Source: Novosphingobium flavum (GTDB taxonomy: Bacteria > Pseudomonadota > Alphaproteobacteria > Sphingomonadales > Sphingomonadaceae). From it: a DNA stretch of 64,000 nt. Shown here one piece after another: positions 1 through 7,644 of the stretch (the first letter of the stretch is position 1; every line of letters begins with the position of its first letter). The notes below the pieces were generated by a model. It searched no databases. It was given only the letters and a program-made list of their open reading frames with translations, and was not told where the DNA came from. The translations under genes were made by a program, and so were the position numbers. Location: NCBI RefSeq assembly GCF_014230315.1, contig NZ_JACLAW010000002.1, positions 248,001 to 312,000 of the forward strand, written 5' to 3'.

Positions 1-149
1 ATTTCGCCGCGATTGATCGTCTCGACCACCTCGCGGCTGACGTCGACCCCGCGCACGCGGCAGCCGGCGCGGGCAACGATCGCGGCGGTGGGAAGTCCGA
101 TGTAACCCAGCCCGACGACACAGACTTCGGGCTTATTGTCCTGCTTCAT
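1..149 (-). CDS. wecC: UDP-N-acetyl-D-mannosamine dehydrogenase, N-terminal fragment
   Basis: Only the first 49 codons are in the window; the gene runs off the left edge. The ATG is at 149 on the minus strand. The fragment carries a Rossmann nucleotide-binding start (VVGLGYIGLPTA) followed by GVD, as in the UDP-glucose/UDP-ManNAc dehydrogenase family, which oxidises a UDP-sugar at C6 to the uronic acid using NAD. The identification as WecC rather than another UDP-sugar dehydrogenase rests on the partner: the start overlaps the 3' end of wecB by 17 bp, and WecB makes the UDP-ManNAc that WecC uses. Together they would supply UDP-ManNAcA for a surface polysaccharide. The catalytic cysteine region is outside the window. 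Confidence 0.85.
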   Translation of the reverse strand, partial: MKQDNKPEVCVVGLGYIGLPTAAIVARAGCRVRGVDVSREVVETINRGE

Positions 150-1266
150 TCGCCACGTGCTCCACGATCCGGGCGCTGGCCTGGCCATCCCCGAAGGGGT
201 TGTGAGCGCGGGCCATCGCTTCGTAGGCCGCCTTATCGTCGAGCAGGGTAAATATTTCGGTAACGATACGGCCCTCGTCGGTGCCGACGAGGCGCGCGGT
301 GCCGGCAGCGACCCCCTCGGGGCGCTCGGTGGTCTCGCGCATGACGAGGACCGGCTTGCCCAGCGCGGGCGCCTCTTCCTGCACCCCGCCCGAATCGGTC
401 AGCATGATTTCGGCAAGGCCGAGCAGGCGGGCGAAATGCGGATAGTCGAGTGGGGCGATCAGCGCCACGTTAGGCAGGCCGGCCAGCGCCGCGTCCATCA
501 CCGCGCGGACATTGGGGTTGGGGTGGACCGGGAAGATCACCGCGACATCGGGCCGCTGGGCAATGCGGGCGACGGCGCGGGCGATGGCTTCCAGCCCGCC
601 GCCGAAATTCTCGCGCCGGTGGCTGGTGACGCCGATCACCCGCTTGCCGGCGAAGCGCGCTTCGAGTTCGCCGAGACCCGCGACGAGCAGCGGCTGCTCG
701 GCAATGCGGTCCGTCACCCAGTGCAGCGCATCTATCACCGTGTTGCCGGTGACGTGGACCCGCGCGGGATCGACGTTCTCGCGCAGCAGCGCCCCGGCCG
801 CGGTCTCGGTCGGGGCGAAGTGCAGGCTGGCGAGCGAGCCGATGATCTTGCGGTTCACCTCCTCCGGCCAAGGATGGTGGATGTTGCCCGAGCGCAGCCC
901 CGCCTCGACATGGTCGACCGGGAGCTTGCGATAGTAGGCGGCGAGCGCGCCGGCCATGGCCGTGGCCGTATCACCCTGGACCATCACCCGGTCCGGCTTC
1001 ACCGCGTCCATCACCCCGCCAAGGCCGGTGAGCAGGGCCGCAGTCAGCCCGTCGAGCGTCTGGCCCGGGCGCATCAGGTCGAGATCGTGATCCGGCACGA
1101 TCCCGGCGATCGAGAGCACCTGATCGAGCATGTCGCGGTGCTGGGCCGAGACGCAGGTGACGCATTCGAACCGGGGATCAGCCTTGAGCGCGGCAATCAC
1201 CGGGAACAGCTTGATCGCCTCGGGCCGGGTGCCGAAAATGACGAGGATGCGAGTGCGCGTGGTCAT
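133..1266 (-). CDS. wecB: UDP-N-acetylglucosamine 2-epimerase (non-hydrolysing)
   Basis: The protein of 377 aa interconverts UDP-GlcNAc and UDP-ManNAc in the cytoplasm. The N terminus has the family signature FGTRPEAIKLFPV, followed by QGDTATAMAG, a HVEAGLRSG segment, HRRENFG and, near the C terminus, LTDSGGVQEEAPALGKPVL, all typical of the GT-B-fold epimerases. I take the start at the ATG at 1266 (MTTRTRIL), which puts the signature at the usual distance from the N terminus; an in-frame start 21 bp upstream would add seven residues. The stop overlaps the start of wecC, so the two are surely translated together. Length is normal for the family. Confidence 0.95.
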   Translation of the reverse strand: MTTRTRILVIFGTRPEAIKLFPVIAALKADPRFECVTCVSAQHRDMLDQVLSIAGIVPDHDLDLMRPGQTLDGLTAALLTGLGGVMDAVKPDRVMVQGDTATAMAGALAAYYRKLPVDHVEAGLRSGNIHHPWPEEVNRKIIGSLASLHFAPTETAAGALLRENVDPARVHVTGNTVIDALHWVTDRIAEQPLLVAGLGELEARFAGKRVIGVTSHRRENFGGGLEAIARAVARIAQRPDVAVIFPVHPNPNVRAVMDAALAGLPNVALIAPLDYPHFARLLGLAEIMLTDSGGVQEEAPALGKPVLVMRETTERPEGVAAGTARLVGTDEGRIVTEIFTLLDDKAAYEAMARAHNPFGDGQASARIVEHVANEAGQ

Positions 1267-1328
1267 GGCGAGCGCGATAGCACGCACAGGTTAAGGGGCG
1301 CTAACCGCCTTGGCGGGCGCAATTTCGT

Positions 1329-1523
1329 CCGCAAAGCGGAATAATTTTCTGGAAGAACAGAAGGATGAAGCCCTGGGGCCATCGCCCCAGACCCCTTTAA
1401 TTGGCTTACTCAGCGGGCTCATGCGGCATGGCATAAGCGGGAGAGGCTGACAGTAATGGGGTGCAGGGGTTTTGACCCCTGCATAATCCCTTGTTCTTCC
1501 GAGATTCTTGGTCCGCTTCGCGG
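1329..1523 (-). repeat. mosaic intergenic repeat, copy A
   Basis: A 195 bp element between the secreted unknown and wecB. Both ends carry CCGC(A/T)AAGCGG-type palindromes (1329-1339 and 1513-1523), and just inside these GGAAGAACA and its inverted copy, so the ends are inverted repeats. It holds two hairpins: CTGGGGC/GCCCCAG (1373-1390) and TGCAGGGGT/ACCCCTGCA (1462-1483). The same two hairpins in the same order occur in copies B-E. This copy lies in minus orientation. Any reading frame in it (encoding TPAP and GVWG words) is shared only with other copies and is not a gene. Confidence 0.8.
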
Positions 1524-1547
1524 GAAGAAAAAGCGGCAATCCCGATT

Positions 1548-2072
1548 TCAGGGCTTCGCGGCGGCTTCCTGTTGGGCGCGGGCGGCCTGTTCGCGCTCGA
1601 CCTGTTCGACGCGGGCCTGGGTGGCGGCGGCGTCGGCGTCGACCGTAGCGGCGCGCTTGGCTCGTTCCTGCGAGATCAGCTCGGCAAAGCCGGGTTCGCT
1701 TTCCTGCTTCTTTTCGGCGTAGGCCGCGTCGATCATCTTCTGGGTGCAGCCGACCGAGCCGCCCGGGCCGACCGGCGAACACGACTTGGTGCCGGCGGCG
1801 CCGACGGTTTCGTAAGCGAGGACCTTGCTGTTCCAGGCTTCCGAGTGGGTCGAGTTTTCCTCCCGCAGGACGGGCGGGATACGGTAGCGCTCGCTTTCGG
1901 CCTTGCGCGCGCAGACGGTGATTTCGCCGCCGGTCGAGGCCGGGCAGGGATCATCGCCGTAGACGATCACGGTGTTGACCTTCTCACCGGCCGCGTCCTG
2001 CGCCTGGGCGGGGGCGGCGAGGCCCGAAAGGGCCGCGAGGGCGACGAGCGGAAGGGCAGTAAAGGCGCGCAT
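1548..2072 (-). CDS. secreted protein of unknown function
   Basis: 174 aa. The first 25 residues are a clear Sec signal peptide (hydrophobic core then APAQAQ cleavage region). The mature part has four cysteines (in DPCPAS, TVCARK, KSCSP and VGCTQK), probably disulfide-bonded in the periplasm, and a C-terminal charged Ala/Glu/Gln-rich helix of about 50 residues that looks like a coiled coil. I do not recognise a domain. The start ATG at 2072 is chosen because the signal peptide begins there; an upstream in-frame extension runs through non-coding-looking DNA and the coq7 gene. Repeat copy A lies directly downstream and the disulfide gene dsbB is two genes upstream, but I see no operon link. Confidence 0.75.
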   Translation of the reverse strand: MRAFTALPLVALAALSGLAAPAQAQDAAGEKVNTVIVYGDDPCPASTGGEITVCARKAESERYRIPPVLREENSTHSEAWNSKVLAYETVGAAGTKSCSPVGPGGSVGCTQKMIDAAYAEKKQESEPGFAELISQERAKRAATVDADAAATQARVEQVEREQAARAQQEAAAKP

Positions 2073-2194
2073 GGGGAAGGCTCCCGGTCTGGACTGAATG
2101 CAACATAGGCCCGTCTGGGCTTGAACGGTAGATGAAGCTTGCGGTTTCCCTCCGCCTTGGGAGAGATCAAGAAACGCGGCGATTTTTGACGCGA

Positions 2195-2710
2195 TCAGAT
2201 CCGCTCGGACAGGCGAATGGCGAGGCGGCAGCCGAGGCGGATCGCGCCGGAGAGCAGCGGGTAGGCCGGGGCCTGTTCCGCGCCGGCGGCAATGGCCGCC
2301 TCCTTGTGCTCGCGCTCCTCGTCGCGGAATTTCTCGATCAGGGCGCCGAGTTCGGGATCGTCGCCGCCCAGTTCCTCGAGCTGCTCGGTGTAGTGGCGGT
2401 CGATCTCGGTCTCGATCGCGGCGGTGCAGGCCATGGCGGCTTCGGGACCCATCAGCGCCGTGGCCGCGCCGAGCGCGAAGCCGGCGACGGACCACAGCGG
2501 CTGCAGCGCGGTGGGGCGCACGCCGCGCTGCGCCAGCAGGCGGTCGAAGGTGGCGCGGTGCTCGGCCTCCTGCGCGGCCATGCGGGCAACTTCCTGCGAG
2601 TGCGGCGCGCGATCACCCATCACCGCGAGCTGGCCGGCGTAGATCCGCACGGCGCCATATTCGCCGGCCTGGTCGACGCGCAGCATGCGGGCGGAGCGGG
2701 CCTTGCTCAT
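2195..2710 (-). CDS. coq7: demethoxyubiquinone hydroxylase (Coq7 family)
   Basis: 171 aa di-iron protein that hydroxylates demethoxyubiquinol in the next-to-last step of ubiquinone synthesis, at the inner membrane face. The ferritin-like iron ligands are visible as repeated Glu and ExxH motifs: DQAGEYGAVRIYAGQ, QEAEHRATF, the ETEIDRHY segment and DEEREHKEAA. The start at 2710 (MSKARSARMLRVDQ) puts the first ligand helix at the usual place; an upstream in-frame Met would extend 13 residues into dsbB. The stop of dsbB (2712) lies directly before it, so the two form a transcription unit with ctpA further upstream. Confidence 0.93.
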   Translation of the reverse strand: MSKARSARMLRVDQAGEYGAVRIYAGQLAVMGDRAPHSQEVARMAAQEAEHRATFDRLLAQRGVRPTALQPLWSVAGFALGAATALMGPEAAMACTAAIETEIDRHYTEQLEELGGDDPELGALIEKFRDEEREHKEAAIAAGAEQAPAYPLLSGAIRLGCRLAIRLSERI

Positions 2711-2711
2711 C

Positions 2712-3191
2712 TCAGGATTCCTTGGCCGAGCGCCGCAGCAGGGCGGCAACCAGCAGGGCGCCGCCGAGCGAGATGGCGAAGTTGAAGCCCGCCAGCGAGA
2801 TCCCGAACAGGGTCCACTGCGCCTGGTCGCATGAGACCAGCGGGGCCTTGTTCATGATCGCATCGAGCGGGTCGCCGCTGCCGCCGAGCTGGACCGCGCT
2901 GGTGCAGGTGGTGAAGCCTTCCCACCAGCCATATTCGACCCCGGCGTGATAGCCGCCGATCAGGCCGGAGACGGCGATGGCGAGGGCCGCGAGGGCGATG
3001 GGCCAGCGCGCTTTCGGCAGGGCGAAGGCAAGGAGCGCGAAGGGCAGGGCGGCGAAATGGGCATAGCGCTGCCACCAGCACATCTCGCAGGGGAACAGGC
3101 CGAAACCATATTGCGAGGTATAGGCGCCGCCGAGCAGGGCAGCGGGAACGAGCAGGGCCAGCAGGCGGGCCCGGGACAGGTCAGGCGCCAT
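2712..3191 (-). CDS. dsbB: disulfide bond formation protein B
   Basis: 159 aa membrane protein with four hydrophobic segments. It would reoxidise the periplasmic thiol oxidase DsbA and pass electrons to ubiquinone. The first redox pair is Cys35-Cys38 in FPCEMCWWQRY, the second is Cys96 and Cys121, both on the expected periplasmic loops. The gene stands between coq7, one base downstream, and ctpA, one base upstream, so it is co-transcribed with them. The adjacency of a quinone-dependent oxidase to a quinone synthesis gene may just reflect conserved order. No dsbA is in the window. Confidence 0.93.
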   Translation of the reverse strand: MAPDLSRARLLALLVPAALLGGAYTSQYGFGLFPCEMCWWQRYAHFAALPFALLAFALPKARWPIALAALAIAVSGLIGGYHAGVEYGWWEGFTTCTSAVQLGGSGDPLDAIMNKAPLVSCDQAQWTLFGISLAGFNFAISLGGALLVAALLRRSAKES

Positions 3192-3192
3192 G

Positions 3193-4542
3193 TTACTTCG
3201 CCTTGGTCGCCGGCATGGGGCTGGGCATGCCCGCCGTGCGCCGAATCGTGTTCAGCGCGTACCACAGCTGGAAATCGTCGATCCCCTTGGTCTTGAGCTC
3301 CTCGGCGGTCCACTTGAAGCGCGGATCGGGCTGCTTGTCGTTTTCCAGCTGTTTGTCGTCGAGATCGACCTCGTTGACGAGGTGGCCGCGCAGGTCGCTC
3401 TCGCGGAAGGCGAGGGCCGAGCGCTTGCGCTGGTCGGGGTCGGAGATCTGCGGCACGCGGATGTCGGGCTCGATCCCGCCTTCCTGCACCGAGCGGCCCG
3501 AGGGCGTGTAGTAGCGCGCCGTGGTGAGCTTGACCGCGTGAGTCTTGTCGAGGCGGATCAGGCTCTGCACCGAGCCCTTGCCGAAGGTCCGCTCGCCCAT
3601 GATCAGGGCGCGGTGCTGGTCCTGCAGCGCGCCGGCGACGATTTCGGAGGCCGAGGCCGAGCCGGCATCGACCAGCACGATGATCGGCAGGCCCTTGGCC
3701 GCATCGCCCTTGAACGGGGTTTGCTCGGCCCGGTAATACTCGTTTTCGCTGGCATTGCGGCCGCGCTGCGAGACGATGTCGCCCGAGGAAAGGAACAGGT
3801 CCGACAGGAGCACGGCCTCGTCAAGCGAGCCGCCGGGGTTCTGGCGCAGATCGAGGATCAGCCCGGCGAGCTTGCCGCCCGACTGGCGCTTGAGCGTGGC
3901 CAGGCCCTGGTTGACGTAGCTGCCGACCTCGGCCGAGAATTCGTTGACCGAGATGACCCCGACATTGTCGACCAGCTTGGAGGTAACCGGCTCGAGGCTG
4001 ATCACGCCGCGGGTGACCGTGGCGTCGAACGGCTCGTCGCGCCCCGGACGGTAGATCGTGAGGCGGATCGAGGTGCCGGCGGGGCCGCGCATCCGGCCGA
4101 CCGATTCGTCGAGATCGAGGCCATAGATCAGCTTGCCGTCGAGGTGGGTGATATAGTCCCCCGCCTTGACCCCGGCCTTTTCCGCCGGGCTGCCGCGCAT
4201 CGGGGCGACGACCTTGACCGCGCCGTCATCGGCCACGACCGAGAGGCCAAGGCCCGAATAGTTGCCCTCGATCATCGTATCGAGGCGCTGCAGGCTCGAC
4301 CCTTCGAGATAGGATGAGTGCGGATCAAGCGAGGTCAGCATCCCGTCGATCGCGCCCTTGATCAGCTTGTCGTCGTCCACCGGCTCGACATAGTTGGCCT
4401 TGATCAGCTGGTAGACCGTGAACAGGCGGCCAAACTCCGGCCCGGCGCGGCCATCGACCGCAGCAAGGCCAGCCGTGGTGGCCGGCAGCAGCGCGACAGT
4501 GGTGAGCAGGACGGCGGCACGGGAGAGGGAACGCAAGTTCAT
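3193..4542 (-). CDS. ctpA: S41 carboxyl-terminal processing protease
   Basis: 449 aa periplasmic serine protease. A signal peptide covers about residues 1-28, a PDZ domain about 90-170 (GLGLSVV... GDYITHLDGK), and the S41 protease domain about 190-390. The Ser/Lys dyad is visible as GSASAS (about residues 294-299) and TFGKGS (Lys322). The C-terminal 60 residues are charged and variable, as in other alphaproteobacterial CtpA proteins. These proteases trim or degrade periplasmic and envelope proteins. The gene follows an EnvC-like factor and precedes dsbB by one base, the common alphaproteobacterial order. Confidence 0.93.
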   Translation of the reverse strand: MNLRSLSRAAVLLTTVALLPATTAGLAAVDGRAGPEFGRLFTVYQLIKANYVEPVDDDKLIKGAIDGMLTSLDPHSSYLEGSSLQRLDTMIEGNYSGLGLSVVADDGAVKVVAPMRGSPAEKAGVKAGDYITHLDGKLIYGLDLDESVGRMRGPAGTSIRLTIYRPGRDEPFDATVTRGVISLEPVTSKLVDNVGVISVNEFSAEVGSYVNQGLATLKRQSGGKLAGLILDLRQNPGGSLDEAVLLSDLFLSSGDIVSQRGRNASENEYYRAEQTPFKGDAAKGLPIIVLVDAGSASASEIVAGALQDQHRALIMGERTFGKGSVQSLIRLDKTHAVKLTTARYYTPSGRSVQEGGIEPDIRVPQISDPDQRKRSALAFRESDLRGHLVNEVDLDDKQLENDKQPDPRFKWTAEELKTKGIDDFQLWYALNTIRRTAGMPSPMPATKAK

Positions 4543-4640
4543 CAGGTTTGTCAGCGCCTTTCGCGCGGGAGTTCGCCCCCCGGTTGTATAGCGGGCGCGC
4601 GATGAATGCCAGATGGCGGGGCGAGAAGGATTAATTCCGG

Positions 4641-5900
4641 TCAGAACTTCGCGAAATCGAGCGGGTTGACCGGCTGCCCGTCCTGGCGAAGCTCGAAATT
4701 GACCACCGGGCGTCCCTGCCCCGCCGTACCGAGCGGGGAGCCGGCGACGACCGTGTCGCCCACGGAGACGCCGAGCACGGCGAGGCCGGTGACGAGGCTG
4801 GTCCAGCCCTGTCCGTGATCGACGATGACGATCTGGCCATAGCCCCGGTAGGGCCCGGCGAAGGCGATGCGGCCGGGCGCGGCGGCGACGGCCTGGGCGC
4901 CAGGGCCGGCCGCGATCGAGACGCCGCGCGAGCGGGGGGCGCCATTGAGGGTTTCCGGGGTCTGCATCCCCTGCTGCGCCTCGCCGAAACCGGCGACGAT
5001 GCGGCCCTGCACCGGGAGGACGAAAGCGGGCCGGGGATGGGCGGCGAGGACCGGCGGTTCGGGCGGGAGCACCGGCAGGGCCGCGGCGCCGGGAACGGCC
5101 GGGCGCATGACCGGGCCGGGCAGGGCGGCAAGCTGGTCGCGCAGCTTGCCGGCTTCGCCGAGCCGGTCTGCGAGGGCGCCGAGATCGCGGGCCTGCTCGG
5201 CCAAGGCCAGGGCGCGTTCGGCCTCGCGGTCGGCCACGCCGGCCGATTGGCGGGCGGCGAGGCGCTGGCGGGTTTCGGTTTCGGCCAAGGCGGCGCGGCG
5301 CTGGCCGAGATCGGCAGTCTCGGCGCTGAGGGCGGTGACTTCGCGTTCGGCAGCGGCGCGCAGGAGCCGGGCGCGGTCAAGCTCGCCGCGCAGGCCGCGC
5401 GTGCGGCGGGCAACCTCGGGCAGGATCGTGGCCATGACCGCGCGGACGTGCATGGTGTCGCGCACCGAGCCGGGGCGGAACAGGGTGAGGAGGAGTGGGC
5501 GCCGGGCGAGGCGCTGGAGCCCGGCGGTGAGGCGCAACAAGGGTTGCTGGCGCGCGGCGATGCGGGCGGCGATCGCGTCCTGCTGGCGGTCGATCAGGAG
5601 AATCGCGGCGCGGCGGGCGGCGATGGCAGCCTCGGCCTGCTGGATGCGGGCGGCGGCGGCGGCGGCCTCGGCGGCGCTCTTTTCGGCGGCGGCCCCGGCG
5701 GCGGCGGCCTGAAGTTCGAGTTGCTCGGCGCGGGTGCGGGCGGCATCGCCTTGGCTGCGCGCCTCCGAAAGAGCGCGGCGGGCGTCACCGGCGCTGGTCA
5801 GGGCAGCTTCCTCCTGCGCGCTGCCAAGCGCGGACCAGCCGAGCGCCAGCGCGCCGGTGGCGGCCAGGACGGCAAGGGCGAGAGCGGGCGCGCGGCGCAT
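4641..5900 (-). CDS. EnvC-like murein hydrolase activator, M23/LytM family
   Basis: 419 aa. Residues 1-28 are a signal peptide, then a long Ala/Glu/Arg/Gln-rich coiled coil (about 30-250), a proline-rich linker, and a C-terminal LytM domain (about 300-419). The zinc-binding residues are missing: where active M23 enzymes have HxxxD this protein has RGVSIAAG, and where they have HLHFE it has VVNFEL. That is the pattern of EnvC/NlpD, which do not cut peptidoglycan themselves but switch on amidases during septum splitting. The function is inferred from this pattern; no amidase gene is in the window. It lies 98 bp upstream of ctpA in the same direction. Confidence 0.88.
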   Translation of the reverse strand: MRRAPALALAVLAATGALALGWSALGSAQEEAALTSAGDARRALSEARSQGDAARTRAEQLELQAAAAGAAAEKSAAEAAAAAARIQQAEAAIAARRAAILLIDRQQDAIAARIAARQQPLLRLTAGLQRLARRPLLLTLFRPGSVRDTMHVRAVMATILPEVARRTRGLRGELDRARLLRAAAEREVTALSAETADLGQRRAALAETETRQRLAARQSAGVADREAERALALAEQARDLGALADRLGEAGKLRDQLAALPGPVMRPAVPGAAALPVLPPEPPVLAAHPRPAFVLPVQGRIVAGFGEAQQGMQTPETLNGAPRSRGVSIAAGPGAQAVAAAPGRIAFAGPYRGYGQIVIVDHGQGWTSLVTGLAVLGVSVGDTVVAGSPLGTAGQGRPVVNFELRQDGQPVNPLDFAKF

Positions 5901-5907
5901 CGGCGCC

Positions 5908-6330
5908 TTATCCCGAACGGTGGTAGGGATGGCCAGCGAGAATGCTGGTGGCGCGCCACAGCTGTTCGGCGAGCATGGCGCGGGCCAGCATGTGCGGCCA
6001 GGTCATGGCGCCGAAGGCGATGAGGAGATCGGCCTCCGCGCGGCGCTGATCGCCGTGGCCGTCGGCCGCGCCGATCAGGAAGCGCGCCTCGCGCACCCCG
6101 TCGTCGCGCCAGCGGCCGAGCAGGGCGGCGAATTCCTCGGATGGCAGGTTGCGGCCGCGCTCATCCAGCAGGACATCGCGCGAGGGGGTGAGCGGAGCGG
6201 GAATCGCGCCGCCGATGTCAGGCAATTCGGTGATCTTCACCGGCCAGGCAATGCGCTTGAGGTAGCGGTCGACCAGCTCGCTTTCAGGCGAGCGGCCGAT
6301 CTTGCCGCGAACGATAAGGTGGAGGCGCAT
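5908..6330 (-). CDS. rlmH: 23S rRNA pseudouridine-1915 N3-methyltransferase
   Basis: 140 aa SPOUT-class methyltransferase that uses S-adenosylmethionine to methylate pseudouridine 1915 in helix 69 of 23S rRNA. The SAM-binding knot is visible as FLIGAADGHGD and the C-terminal motif LAGHPYHRSG is characteristic. It ends 7 bp before the EnvC-like gene. The order nadD-rsfS-rlmH is a common bacterial cluster linking ribosome maturation and NAD synthesis. Here a 160 bp gap with a large inverted repeat separates rsfS from rlmH. Confidence 0.95.
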   Translation of the reverse strand: MRLHLIVRGKIGRSPESELVDRYLKRIAWPVKITELPDIGGAIPAPLTPSRDVLLDERGRNLPSEEFAALLGRWRDDGVREARFLIGAADGHGDQRRAEADLLIAFGAMTWPHMLARAMLAEQLWRATSILAGHPYHRSG

Positions 6331-6380
6331 GACAGGCTTCTAGAGGCAAGTGGCCGCGCGGGGAATCCCCAGCCTCGCCC

Positions 6381-6456
6381 GGTACCGGCGCGCTCCCCCG
6401 GCCCGGTCACCTACGGTAGAATCTGGGTGGCCGGGCCGGGGGAGCGGGCCGGCACC
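6381..6456. repeat. long inverted repeat between rsfS and rlmH
   Basis: Arms 6391-6411 and 6426-6446 are complementary over 21 bp with one mismatch, with a 14-base loop. The pairing extends outwards to 6381 and 6456 with two further mismatches (one a G-U pair in RNA), giving a stem of about 31 bp. It is very GC-rich and has no T-run on either side, so it is not a standard intrinsic terminator. In the rsfS-rlmH transcript it would form a strong hairpin about 50 bases before the rlmH start. Confidence 0.8.
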
Positions 6457-6460
6457 GCAA

Positions 6461-6482
6461 GCCCCTGACGGATGTCAGGGGC
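6461..6482 (-). terminator. hairpin directly after rsfS
   Basis: A perfect 9 bp stem GCCCCTGAC/GTCAGGGGC with a 4-base loop starts 10 bases after the rsfS stop. There is no U-run behind it, so it may act as an RNA 3'-end stabiliser or weak terminator rather than a full intrinsic terminator. Confidence 0.5.
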
Positions 6483-6491
6483 GCACAAAAC

Positions 6492-6893
6492 TCACGATGC
6501 GGCGGCGACGGCGCCGTCGAAGGCCCACATCCGCTCGAGGTTGTAGAAGCTGCGCACTTCCGGGCGGAACAGGTGGACGACCACGTCTCCGGCGTCGATC
6601 AGCACCCAGTCAGCCGCGGGCAGACCCTCGATCCGGGCATTGCCGAAGCCGCCGTGCTTGATCCGCTCGGCCAGTTTCTGCGCCATGGCGGCGACCTGGC
6701 GGGTCGAACGGCCCGAAGCGATCACCATGTGGTCGGCGATCGCGGTCTTGCCTTCGAGCGGGATGGAAACAATTTCCTGGGCCTGGTCATCGTCAAGCGA
6801 TTGCAGGACCAGCGCATGCAGCGAACCGGGAACCGAGGGCGGCAGAGGTGCCGAAGCGGGGTTGCCGGGCTGCGGGGTTGATAGGTCGGTCAT
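6492..6893 (-). CDS. rsfS: ribosome silencing factor
   Basis: 133 aa. RsfS binds ribosomal protein uL14 on the free 50S subunit and blocks joining with 30S when nutrients run low. The conserved core is present: IADHMVIASGRSTRQVAAMA, then LPAADWVLIDAGDVVVHLF and the C-terminal RSFYNLERMWA. The first 25 residues are a Pro/Ser/Ala-rich extension not seen in short family members. It lies 67 bp after nadD in the same direction. Confidence 0.95.
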   Translation of the reverse strand: MTDLSTPQPGNPASAPLPPSVPGSLHALVLQSLDDDQAQEIVSIPLEGKTAIADHMVIASGRSTRQVAAMAQKLAERIKHGGFGNARIEGLPAADWVLIDAGDVVVHLFRPEVRSFYNLERMWAFDGAVAAAS

Positions 6894-6960
6894 CTAGGTT
6901 CGTTGTGCTCCTTCGCACAGACGCGGGCATGAGCCGAAACGCTCTGACAAGAGACAGGTT

Positions 6961-7644
6961 TCATGGGGTCGGCTCGATCGGGCGGAAGGTGACGGGATCC
7001 CGCTGGCGTGATGCCGGCAGGCGGCTGGCCCAGTCCGGATCGGCGCGGCGCAAGGCCGTTGCCGAACGGGGATCGGGGTCAAATCGCAGGATCACCAGCG
7101 CGGGTGCGCTCCATTCTGCCCGGTTGCGGAAACTGGCGAGAGACCGCCGGTAACGGCCAAGCCAGGCCATCGCGGGGCTCGCGAAGGCAGCGGCATCATA
7201 ACCCGGACGGGCGATTACGGCAATCGGCACTGTGCGGGCGATCTCGCGCCACGCTTTCCAGCGGTGGAACTGGGCCAGATTGTCGCTTCCCATCAGCCAG
7301 ACGAAGCGCCGTTTGGGATAGCGGCGGACGAGGCCGCGCAGGGTGTCGAGCGTGTAGCGGGTGCCGAGCGCGCGCTCGATCGCGGTGGCGCGGATCGGGG
7401 CGCGGCGCGACTGGTGCCGAGCCGAGGCGAGGCGCGCAGGCAGCGGGGCCATGCCCTTGGCGGGCTTGAGCGGATTGCCGGGCGAGACCAGCCACCACGC
7501 CTCATCCAGCCCGAGCGCGGCGAGCGCGGCGAGGGTGATGCGGCGGTGGCCGCCGTGCGCCGGGTTGAAGCTGCCCCCCAGAAGCCCGGTGAGGATCGTT
7601 GGCCGATTCAGGGCCGGGTCTGCCCCGTGCCGCGCACCTGCCAC
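6961..7644 (-). CDS. nadD: nicotinate-nucleotide adenylyltransferase
   Basis: 227 aa. The enzyme joins nicotinate mononucleotide with ATP to give deamido-NAD. The nucleotidyltransferase motif is seen as GGSFNPAHGGHRRI, with the (H)xGH catalytic element, and the second motif as WLMGSDNLAQFHRW. The start is a GTG at 7644; no ATG exists before the catalytic motif. This start overlaps the end of proA by 37 bp, so the two are probably translationally coupled. A position between proA and rsfS is common in alphaproteobacteria. Confidence 0.93.
   Translation of the reverse strand: MAGARHGADPALNRPTILTGLLGGSFNPAHGGHRRITLAALAALGLDEAWWLVSPGNPLKPAKGMAPLPARLASARHQSRRAPIRATAIERALGTRYTLDTLRGLVRRYPKRRFVWLMGSDNLAQFHRWKAWREIARTVPIAVIARPGYDAAAFASPAMAWLGRYRRSLASFRNRAEWSAPALVILRFDPDPRSATALRRADPDWASRLPASRQRDPVTFRPIEPTP

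Noticed and set aside
151..165. CACGTG core in the wecB 3' end as a possible parS
   Set aside because: Flanking bases do not match the ParB palindrome.
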